This document shows positions 1-5,834 of a stretch of DNA of 9,662 nt, piece after piece. Under the pieces are notes generated by a model. That model was not told the origin of the DNA. It saw nothing but the letters and a program-made list of their open reading frames with translations, and did not search any database. The stretch is taken from NCBI GenBank assembly GCA_002167265.1, contig NHDJ01000132.1, forward strand, positions 1 through 9,662, read 5' to 3'. Position numbers and translations under genes: made by a program. The stretch comes from Verrucomicrobia bacterium TMED56 (GTDB lineage Bacteria > Verrucomicrobiota > Verrucomicrobiia > Opitutales > Seribacteraceae). Numbering within the stretch: position 1 is the first letter of the stretch; each line of letters opens with the position of its first letter.

Positions 1-2
1 CG

Positions 3-854
3 GAAAATGAACCTATAATGCCTGAAGAAATTTTGTCTGGAGAGCTCAGCCTCAAAAAGCTCATTATTGCACTTAAAGCAAACAAAAATCCTGAAAAAAT
101 GCTTGCTGAAAAACAAGACCTTGAAAAATTTCTTTCCCAGAAGATTAACCGTTCAGTAGAAGTTATTATACCCACCGATTCAGCAACTGTCGTCGAATCT
201 TTCCGGAACGGCACTTTAGATCTTGGTTATCTGAGTTCCACGGACGCAGCCCGTAATTTGGATCAAGCGACTGCATCGATTCTCCTTGTCCATCTCAAAA
301 ACGAAAAACCATATTACAACAGTATCTGGCTCAGTTTGAAGGATAAGCCTTACCAATCCATCGAAGAACTTAAGAACAAACCCGTTGCCTTTGCCAGTCG
401 CTCAAGTACTTCCGGATATCTAATCCCGACATGGGATCTTTCTAAAAAAGGGTATGTTGGTCCTGAAGTAGCCCTTACGGACTTCTTCTCTCAAACCATT
501 TACGGGACAGGATATGTTTCGGCGGTTGAAAAAGTTCTCAGCGGTGAAGTGGAAGCAGCAGCAGTTAGTGATTATGTTTACAAAGGTGATAATAAGTATC
601 TTTCAGATGATCAAAAATCGAAACTTAAAATCGTCCAAGAGCAAGGTCCTGTCCCCGCCCATACTCTCTGCGTAAGGTCCAGCATTTCAAAAAAAGACAA
701 AAAGTTCCTGCAACAAGCCCTTATGGAAATCAATCTAGAGAATCCGGGGCTGCGAGACCGTATTTTTAACGGAAAGTTGGTAGTAGTAGATCAAAATAAA
801 CACTTGCGGGTAACCCGTGAAGCCCTGGAAATTCAAAAAACTTTAAAACCCTAA
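3..854 (+). CDS. phnD: PhnD-like phosphonate-type ABC transporter substrate-binding protein, 5' partial
   Basis: This is the periplasmic ligand-binding component of an ABC importer of the phosphonate/phosphite/phosphate type (PhnD family). The frame is open to the left edge of the window. The first visible Met (base 18) leaves no signal peptide, so the true start lies upstream. Numbered from that Met, the family pattern is clear: a first strand with LIIALKANKNPEKM (15-28), the DLGYLSS segment (68-74), and the phosphonate-loop STSGYLIP (130-137). The fold continues to a C-terminal helix ending at Pro278. Two positions differ from E. coli PhnD as I recall it. The GHE region is replaced by GTGY (163-166) and the PGDP region by VPAH (212-215), so the ligand may not be a classical alkylphosphonate. 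phnC follows after 56 bases and phnE after that, which supports the assignment. Confidence 0.88.
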   Translation, partial: ENEPIMPEEILSGELSLKKLIIALKANKNPEKMLAEKQDLEKFLSQKINRSVEVIIPTDSATVVESFRNGTLDLGYLSSTDAARNLDQATASILLVHLKNEKPYYNSIWLSLKDKPYQSIEELKNKPVAFASRSSTSGYLIPTWDLSKKGYVGPEVALTDFFSQTIYGTGYVSAVEKVLSGEVEAAAVSDYVYKGDNKYLSDDQKSKLKIVQEQGPVPAHTLCVRSSISKKDKKFLQQALMEINLENPGLRDRIFNGKLVVVDQNKHLRVTREALEIQKTLKP

Positions 855-892
855 AACCCGAGTTTGCCCGAGGACTCCCTGGTATTGGAACT

Positions 893-906
893 AATGACAA
901 GTCATT
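893..906. repeat. Short inverted repeat just ahead of phnC
   Basis: AATGAC and GTCATT form perfect 6-base arms around a central AA, four bases before the phnC start codon. The same 56-base phnD-phnC gap also has CCCGAG twice, at 857-862 and 867-872, 10 bases apart. A two-base loop makes a poor RNA hairpin unless one pair opens, so a protein-binding site is as likely as an RNA structure. Chance is also possible. Confidence 0.3.
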
Positions 907-910
907 TCTC

Positions 911-1597
911 ATGAAATCTTCGCTAATTTCTGCGAAAGGGCTTGGTCTGAAGATTGAAAACCGTTGGCTTGTAAGAGGCCTTGACTTATCCATTTCCGAG
1001 GGAGATTTTGTTGCAATCGCCGGTCCATCCGGGTCAGGTAAAACAACCCTTTTACGAACACTTGCTGGTGAGCTGAGCCCTGTGGAGGGGGGGGTTAAAA
1101 ATCATTTAAGTTGCCCATCTCAAACGGGGATGATTTTTCAAGATTTACAATTGGCTGAGGGATCAAGTGTGGTAAACAATGTTCTTGGTGGTTGCCTGGG
1201 CCGGCATGGTTTTCTCTCTACGCTCTTGCGATTTCCCAAAGAAGAACGTGAAGAGGCCAACCAGTTCCTTACTCAATTTGGTCTTTCCGATAAAAGTAAC
1301 CAATGGGCATCCACCCTTTCACGAGGAGAAAAACAAAGGGTTGCAGCATGCCGAACTCTTTTAAGAAGACCACTTCTTCTTCTAGCCGATGAACCTGTTT
1401 CAAGCCTTGATCCAACTTGGGCCGATACAGTTCTGGACCACTTGAAATCCATGGCATTTCAAAGAAAGGGGGGCGTGGTATGTGCACTCCACAACGAAGA
1501 TCAAATTACAAAATTTGCGGATGTGGTGGTGCGACTCGATCAAAAAAATCCAAGTAATTGGAGAATTGATTCTCTTGGGGCTGAGACATTGGTATGA
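911..1597 (+). CDS. phnC: PhnC-like phosphonate-type ABC transporter ATP-binding protein
   Basis: This 228-residue cytoplasmic ATPase would power the importer together with PhnE. All nucleotide-binding motifs are visible: Walker A GPSGSGKT (38-45, Lys44), Q-loop IFQD with Gln77, the signature LSRGEKQ (136-142), Walker B LLLLADEP (155-162, catalytic Glu161), D-loop SSLD (164-167) and switch His194. The segment after the Q-loop (VVNNVLGGCLGR and LLRFPKEE, about 87-112) is typical of PhnC and separates it from generic ABC ATPases. The signature departs from the usual LSGGQ, with Arg at position three and Glu at position five. It is slightly short for PhnC, which usually has about 250-260 residues. 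No Shine-Dalgarno sequence is obvious before ATG 911. Its stop overlaps the phnE start as ATGA, so the two are probably translationally coupled. Confidence 0.9.
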   Translation: MKSSLISAKGLGLKIENRWLVRGLDLSISEGDFVAIAGPSGSGKTTLLRTLAGELSPVEGGVKNHLSCPSQTGMIFQDLQLAEGSSVVNNVLGGCLGRHGFLSTLLRFPKEEREEANQFLTQFGLSDKSNQWASTLSRGEKQRVAACRTLLRRPLLLLADEPVSSLDPTWADTVLDHLKSMAFQRKGGVVCALHNEDQITKFADVVVRLDQKNPSNWRIDSLGAETLV

Positions 1598-2394
1598 AAA
1601 AAGAGCTCCCTTGGCACAGTCGATTTGATCTTCTTGGAGTCACTTTCCTGCTCTTTTTGCTTGCTGCATTTGGTTCCCTTCCCGGAATTGAAGGATCGGG
1701 TAGAGATCTTGACTACTTTGGCAATTTATCTCGCTTCGCCTCTCAATTCTTCCCCCCGGACTTTTCTATTTTTAACCGCACCCTTGAAGGTCTTTTAGAA
1801 ACCATTCAAATCGCTCTCTTTTCAACTCTACTGGCTCTTTCCATCTCCCTTATTCTATCGCTTGGAGCTGCGCGAACGATTGCCCCAGTTTGGGTTGTCT
1901 GGCCAACCCGCATGTTACTTAACATCATTCGCACAATCCCAAGCCTTTTATGGGCCTTGCTTGCAGTTGTCATTGTTGGATCAAACGCTCTAGCCGGTGT
2001 CATAGCACTGACGTTTTACAGTGTTGGATACTTGGCCAAATTCTTTAGCGAGTCATTCGAATCTGCCAACACAGACGCTCAAAAAGCACTTCGCTCACTA
2101 GGTGCGAGTCCGCTTCAGGCTTTTCAGTACGGGCTTTGGCCAAATGCAAGGCCGATTATTTGGAGCCATTGTTTATGGATGCTCGAATATAATGTACGAT
2201 CTGCAAGCATAATCGGATATGTTGGAGCCGGTGGAATTGGTTTACACTTAAAACTTTATGCCGAATCTGCCGACAGTTGGAACAAATTCTCATTGGTGCT
2301 CATTTGCATACTTATTATTGTGACTTTACTCGACATTGCTGGCGAAAAAATTCGCAAATCGCTACGCGAAAAACTTGAGGGAACTTCTTTTTGA
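1594..2394 (+). CDS. phnE: PhnE-like phosphonate-type ABC transporter permease
   Basis: This 266-residue inner-membrane permease forms the translocation channel for the substrate delivered by the PhnD-like protein. Hydrophobic segments lie at about 13-32, 70-92, 117-148 (probably two helices) and 232-250. The cytoplasmic coupling loop has the ABC-permease EAA-type motif ALRSLGASPLQAF (165-177). The PhnE hallmark LEYNVRSASIIGYVGAGGIG occupies 197-216. The length matches the family. The start overlaps the phnC stop by four bases (ATGA). About 80 bases separate it from the next reading frame, so the transporter operon may end here, although no convincing terminator is present. One PhnE gene is present, whereas some operons have two. 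Confidence 0.92.
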   Translation: MKKELPWHSRFDLLGVTFLLFLLAAFGSLPGIEGSGRDLDYFGNLSRFASQFFPPDFSIFNRTLEGLLETIQIALFSTLLALSISLILSLGAARTIAPVWVVWPTRMLLNIIRTIPSLLWALLAVVIVGSNALAGVIALTFYSVGYLAKFFSESFESANTDAQKALRSLGASPLQAFQYGLWPNARPIIWSHCLWMLEYNVRSASIIGYVGAGGIGLHLKLYAESADSWNKFSLVLICILIIVTLLDIAGEKIRKSLREKLEGTSF

Positions 2395-2418
2395 GAACAA
2401 AATGACCGTAAAAAGAAG
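2384..2418 (+). repeat. Inverted repeat spanning the phnE stop codon
   Basis: CTTCTTTTT (2384-2392) and AAAAAGAAG (2410-2418) are perfect 9-base complementary arms around a 17-base loop that holds the phnE stop codon. Only two of the nine pairs are G-C, and the following T-run is just four bases (2427-2430). It could act as a weak terminator or as an mRNA 3'-end stabiliser between the transporter genes and the acyl-carrier cassette. A chance origin in AT-rich DNA cannot be excluded. Confidence 0.3.
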
Positions 2419-2462
2419 AATTCAACTTTTAACAAAAAAGTAATCTTTGACTCGACCATTGC

Positions 2463-2467
2463 GGAGG
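2463..2467 (+). promoter_or_regulatory. Strong Shine-Dalgarno sequence (GGAGG) serving a mini-ORF
   Basis: GGAGG is followed after eight bases by ATG 2476, which opens a six-codon reading frame. It is one base from a TTG (2469) in the acyl-carrier frame, too close to serve it, and 28 bases from the likely acyl-carrier ATG (2496), too far. The site therefore decides that ribosomes first load on the mini-ORF. Confidence 0.55.
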
Positions 2468-2475
2468 TTTGTGCG

Positions 2476-2496
2476 ATGAAATATCCTTTAAACTAA
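2476..2496 (+). CDS. Six-codon leader ORF coupled to the acyl carrier protein gene
   Basis: ATG 2476 opens the peptide MKYPLN and stops at TAA 2494-2496. The last A of that stop is the first A of the acyl-carrier ATG (TAATG). A perfect GGAGG lies eight bases upstream, so this is the best-placed translation start in the area. The plausible role is to bring ribosomes to the acyl-carrier start by termination and re-initiation, since that start has no Shine-Dalgarno sequence of its own. It might also be a remnant of a longer gene or a chance arrangement. The peptide itself shows no recognisable motif and has no run of one regulatory amino acid, so classical attenuation is not suggested. Confidence 0.35.
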   Translation: MKYPLN

Positions 2497-2777
2497 TGAA
2501 TCTTGAAGAGTCTAAAAGAATAGTTCGGGACTGTATTTCCGAAATAACGGACGGAGATGTCAAACCTTCTGAACAAATGAATTTAATAGGAAAGGAGGCA
2601 AGCCTGGATTCAATGAAGTTAGTTGAGTTATGCCTTGCACTTGAGGACAGAGCAACCGATTTGGAATTTGAGTTTGACTGGACTTCTGAAGCAGCGATGT
2701 CAAAATCAAAAAGCTTGTTTAGAACTGCAGGCACCTTAGCTGAGGAATTTTACGAACAATCAAAAATGAAGGAATGA
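2496..2777 (+). CDS. Acyl carrier protein, stand-alone and non-housekeeping type
   Basis: This 93-residue acidic protein has the length and helix pattern of acyl carrier proteins. The attachment site for 4'-phosphopantetheine is Ser39 in LDSMKL (37-42), following a loop with NLIGKEAS and preceding the long acidic helix VELCLALEDR (43-52). The DSM form and the divergent C-terminal half (FDWTSEAAMSKSK, FRTAGTLAEEF) argue against the fatty-acid-synthesis AcpP and for a dedicated carrier. The expected job is to hold an acyl group as a thioester for the neighbouring ligase, reductase and acyltransferase. I chose ATG 2496. The in-frame TTG at 2469 sits one base from GGAGG and would add nine residues with no family support. 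The stop overlaps the next start as ATGA, so production is coupled to the reductase. Confidence 0.8.
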   Translation: MNLEESKRIVRDCISEITDGDVKPSEQMNLIGKEASLDSMKLVELCLALEDRATDLEFEFDWTSEAAMSKSKSLFRTAGTLAEEFYEQSKMKE

Positions 2778-3451
2778 TCATCGTAACCGGTGCCAGTCGC
2801 GGACTTGGACGGGCTATAGCAGACCGACTGCAAAAATCCGGCAAGGAAGTTCTTGGTCTTGCACGCGAGGCCAGTAATCTCCCATTTGAGTTTAAAAGTT
2901 GCGATGTTTCGAATTACAATTCGGTAAAAGATGTAGCAAGGGAACTCAGAAGAGAAAAAAGGGAATTAGAGGGAACAATTCATGCCGCGGGTATTGCATC
3001 CATGAATCTTGCAGTTACCACTCCGCCTGGCACGACGCAAAAAATCATTCAAACCAATTTGGTTGGCACGATTAATTGTTGTCAATTATTTGCCCCGCTA
3101 ATGATTCGCAGGCTAAGCGGGAGCATTATCAATTTTTCTACGATCGCCGTTGCATTAGGGTTAAAGGGGGAATCCGTTTATGCCGCAAGCAAAGCTGGCG
3201 TCGAAGGGTTTTCACGAGCATTTGCACGAGAAATGGCGGATTTTAATATAAGGGTAAATTGCATTGCCCCTGGTCCAATTAAAACGGATTTACTTAAAGG
3301 GGTTAGTGAAGACCAAATCAATGCAATCATATCTCAGCAAATTATTCCAAAAGACTTTTCACCAGAAGATGTTTGTGATCTAAGTGAATTTTTAATCGGA
3401 TCGCAATCCTCTTCTCTCAGCGGGCAAGTTCTAAATGTCGGAGGAGTGTAA
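2774..3451 (+). CDS. Short-chain dehydrogenase/reductase, FabG-like (3-oxoacyl-ACP reductase type)
   Basis: This 225-residue cytoplasmic protein is a classical Rossmann-fold SDR using NAD(P)H. The nucleotide-binding TGASRGLG (5-12) comes directly after the start Met, so the N-terminus is minimal. Further marks are CDVS (43-46), HAAGIA (70-75) in place of NNAG, Asn95, Tyr136 and Lys140 of YAASK, and IAPGPIKTD (164-172). The residue 13 before the catalytic Tyr, normally Ser, is Thr123, preceded by Ser122. Thr can keep the hydroxyl role, so activity is plausible. The protein is about 20 residues shorter than E. coli FabG. Its position between an acyl carrier protein and an acyl ligase suggests reduction of a carrier-bound oxoacyl group, although a sugar ketone is an alternative substrate. 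It overlaps both neighbours (ATGA upstream, TAATG downstream). Confidence 0.85.
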   Translation: MIIVTGASRGLGRAIADRLQKSGKEVLGLAREASNLPFEFKSCDVSNYNSVKDVARELRREKRELEGTIHAAGIASMNLAVTTPPGTTQKIIQTNLVGTINCCQLFAPLMIRRLSGSIINFSTIAVALGLKGESVYAASKAGVEGFSRAFAREMADFNIRVNCIAPGPIKTDLLKGVSEDQINAIISQQIIPKDFSPEDVCDLSEFLIGSQSSSLSGQVLNVGGV

Positions 3452-4746
3452 TGCGATTGATAGAGAAATTAACAAAAAAATGGGGAAATGCCGCAGATCC
3501 ATTTTTAATTCATCCAAGCGGGCAACTAAGTTTCTCTGAAGTCTCGAAGCAAAAACCGGTAGACTTATCAAATGTAAAACAGGGAGATGTTGTGGCTTTG
3601 ATCGGAGATTTTGATCCAGTATCAATTCTTTCCCTGCTTAGCTTAATCGATTTGGGTGCAATCCTTGTGCCACTGACCGTAGAAACAAGGGAGGATCACG
3701 AGTACTTTTTTGAAACTGCACTAGTGGATTTTGTGATTGAAGGGCGTACAGTTCGAAGACTCGATCAAAAAGAAACCCACCCAATAATCAATGAACTAAG
3801 AAGACGGAGAAATGCAGGATTGGTCCTTTTTTCGACCGGAACAACTGGAAGGCCAAAAGCTATTCTCCACGATTTCAGTTACTTTTTAAAACGATTTGAC
3901 ACACCTCGACCGACACTACGCACCCTCAACTTTTTGCTTTTTGATCACATTGGTGGAATAAACACTCTTTTGCACACTCTTTTCAACAAGGGAGTGGTGA
4001 TAGCACCCCATGAAAGGTCAGTGGAAGGCATCCTTTCCACCTGCGAAAAGTACCAAGTTGAAGTTCTTCCGACCACTCCCACTTTTCTAAGAATGTTGCT
4101 TATAAGCGGATTTATCCCCAAAAGAGTGCCCATGAGTTTAAAGATCATAACCTATGGCACTGAACGAATGGACCAACCCACATTGGATCAACTGTGTACC
4201 CTACTGCCAGAAGTTGATTTTCGCCAAACCTTTGGCATGTCAGAATTGGGTATAGTCAGAGTCAAGTCTGAATCGAGAAGCAGTCTCTTTATGAAAGTGG
4301 GCGGAGAGGGCGTAGAGACCCGTATCGTGAATGGGATTCTGCAAATCAGGTCGGCGAACCGTATGCTTGGATATTTGAATGCACCCTCCCCTTTCTCTCA
4401 AGATGGATGGTATGATACCAAAGATGTAGTTGAGGAGAAAAATGGCTTATATAAAGTGATCGGACGGACAAGTGAGGTGATCAATGTGGGGGGATTGAAA
4501 TTCATGGCGTCAGAACTCGAAAGAGTTGCATTGCTTTATGATGGCTTGTCATTGGTAAAAGCTTACGGAAAAGATAACCCCATCACCGGACAGCATGCAG
4601 AAATAATCGTCCAACCTAAAAGATACGAAGAATTCGACAAAAATGAATTCAAGAAGCACATGCAAAACCATCTGCAAAATCACATGACACCAAGAAAAAT
4701 AAGAGTTGAGAAAGTCGCTGTTGGGCATCGGCATAAAAGAAGTTAA
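3451..4746 (+). CDS. AMP-forming acyl ligase (adenylate-forming enzyme, probable acyl-ACP loader)
   Basis: This 431-residue member of the ANL superfamily activates a carboxylic acid with ATP and passes it to a thiol, here most simply the neighbouring carrier protein. Core motifs are in order: the phosphate loop FSTGTTGRPK (127-136), DHIGG (165-169), the adenine-binding QTFGMSE (259-265), GWYDTKDV (319-326) with Asp325, and the hinge IGRTSEVINVGGLK (337-350) with Arg339 and Lys350. The C-terminal subdomain ends in GHRHKRS, where Lys429 may be the catalytic A10 lysine. The enzyme is short, against about 500 or more residues for acyl-CoA synthetases, and has TKD in place of the usual TGD. Small ligases of this type are known from surface-glycan clusters. 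The acyl substrate cannot be read from sequence. A good ribosome binding site (GGAGG, 3440-3444) lies six bases before ATG 3451, and the start overlaps the SDR stop. Confidence 0.83.
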   Translation: MRLIEKLTKKWGNAADPFLIHPSGQLSFSEVSKQKPVDLSNVKQGDVVALIGDFDPVSILSLLSLIDLGAILVPLTVETREDHEYFFETALVDFVIEGRTVRRLDQKETHPIINELRRRRNAGLVLFSTGTTGRPKAILHDFSYFLKRFDTPRPTLRTLNFLLFDHIGGINTLLHTLFNKGVVIAPHERSVEGILSTCEKYQVEVLPTTPTFLRMLLISGFIPKRVPMSLKIITYGTERMDQPTLDQLCTLLPEVDFRQTFGMSELGIVRVKSESRSSLFMKVGGEGVETRIVNGILQIRSANRMLGYLNAPSPFSQDGWYDTKDVVEEKNGLYKVIGRTSEVINVGGLKFMASELERVALLYDGLSLVKAYGKDNPITGQHAEIIVQPKRYEEFDKNEFKKHMQNHLQNHMTPRKIRVEKVAVGHRHKRS

Positions 4747-4758
4747 CCAAACTCCATC

Positions 4759-5754
4759 GTGTTTACATTTCGTGAAATTCAACCGGAGGACTCAAAATTG
4801 CTACTCAATTGGCGAAACCTACCAAGAGTTGCTGATTTCATGAAAACAGAAGTCAATCATGGTTCCATAGAACAGGAAAACTGGATTTTAAGATGTCGGG
4901 AACGGGCAGATTTTTATCACTGGATTATAATATTCCAAGGTACCCCCATTGGTTACATAAGCCTAAGCAAATTTAATCCAGCAACCAAGTCACTCTCTTG
5001 GGGGTTTTACATAGGAGACGATGAATTTACTAGAATGGGTGGATTAGTGCCCCCTTTTTTCTATGGTTTTTGCTTCCATAAATTAGCAATTGAAAGAATT
5101 GATGCCGAAATGCTTCATACCAATACGAGCGTTATAGAATTACATCGATTACATGGATATAGTTTTGATCCAGAAAAAGATCGGATCCTAAGCAAAAAAG
5201 GTAGGAAATTCCTCTTGATAGGAATGTATTTGGAAAAGACTGTATTTATCAAGGGAAGGTTTGGCCGATTTCAGGCTGATTTTCCAACCAAACATTGGAA
5301 CCCTAAAGAAAATATTTACGCCTCGCCTGATTTCGAACTTAGGTTCGAAGAGGTTACCGCGACACCTGAACAAACTGAAATTCTGATGGATTTACTCAAA
5401 AACAGAAAATATCCAATTTCCCACAAAAAAATTCCAAGTTTAAAACAACACTCTAATTTTGTAGCCAACCATCCATATCGCAACTGGTCTATTATTTACT
5501 CTAATGAAATAGTTATCGGGGCGTTTTATCTAACGAACGATAACGCTATCGGAATTGATCTGAAGATTGACAAATCTGAAGTGTATGAGGCAGTCATTGA
5601 AAAAATTCGTACCGTCTACCAACCCCTTGAGACTATTCCCTCAGTAAGACCTGGTTACTTTTTCCTAAATCTTGCACCAGGAAACCATGTACTTGCCGAT
5701 GTATTAAAGCAACTGGGTTCGGAAAAGACTCAAAGTTCATTCCGGCTATGTTAA
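4759..5754 (+). CDS. Two-domain GNAT-type N-acyltransferase, PseH-like N-terminal half
   Basis: The N-terminal half (about 1-160) resembles PseH and related acetyltransferases of nonulosonate (sialic-acid-like) and amino-sugar synthesis: FREIQPEDSKLLLNWRN (4-20), GTPIGYISL (61-69), LSWGFYIGDDE (79-89), then a helix region ending in IERIDAEMLHTNTSVIELHR (111-130) and LHGY. The acyl-CoA loop, about 92-96, is only partly canonical. The C-terminal half (about 190-331) looks like a second GNAT fold: ISHKKIP (220-226), IVIGAFYLTNDNAIGI (251-266), FFLNLAPGNH (301-310), LKQLGS. Its glycine-rich CoA loop is missing, replaced around 271-283 by charged residues, so it is probably catalytically weak or structural. 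The start is GTG 4759, 12 bases after the ligase stop, without a clear Shine-Dalgarno sequence. The context suggests transfer of an acyl group to an amino sugar. PseH-like assignment is by pattern only. Confidence 0.68.
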   Translation: MFTFREIQPEDSKLLLNWRNLPRVADFMKTEVNHGSIEQENWILRCRERADFYHWIIIFQGTPIGYISLSKFNPATKSLSWGFYIGDDEFTRMGGLVPPFFYGFCFHKLAIERIDAEMLHTNTSVIELHRLHGYSFDPEKDRILSKKGRKFLLIGMYLEKTVFIKGRFGRFQADFPTKHWNPKENIYASPDFELRFEEVTATPEQTEILMDLLKNRKYPISHKKIPSLKQHSNFVANHPYRNWSIIYSNEIVIGAFYLTNDNAIGIDLKIDKSEVYEAVIEKIRTVYQPLETIPSVRPGYFFLNLAPGNHVLADVLKQLGSEKTQSSFRLC

Positions 5755-5834
5755 AAGGATTCCACTGTGATTCGCATATCGGATTGCCTAAAATCAAATT
5801 TTTCCAAAAGTTAAAATTTTCATCACAACTTTTT

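Noticed and set aside
894..914. A six-codon ORF ending on the phnC start (ATG 894 to TGA 914)
   Set aside because: Unlike the one before the ACP gene, it has no good Shine-Dalgarno sequence and it overlaps a palindrome that explains the bases as well.
2402..2443. A 13-residue basic ORF directly after phnE
   Set aside because: It has no ribosome binding site and no sequence feature beyond composition; it lies in the loop and arm of an inverted repeat.
2447..2475. TTGACT as a -35 promoter box ahead of the ACP cassette
   Set aside because: No TATAAT-like box follows at 16-18 bases, and the expected position falls on the ribosome binding site region.
2469..2495. TTG start for the acyl carrier protein
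   Set aside because: It is one base from GGAGG, too close for initiation, and adds nine residues that the family does not need.
5748..5834. An upstream in-frame ATG extending the FGE protein by 29 residues and overlapping the GNAT stop
   Set aside because: It would place a long polar stretch before a clean lipoprotein signal that begins at ATG 5835; the overlap with the GNAT gene is probably chance.
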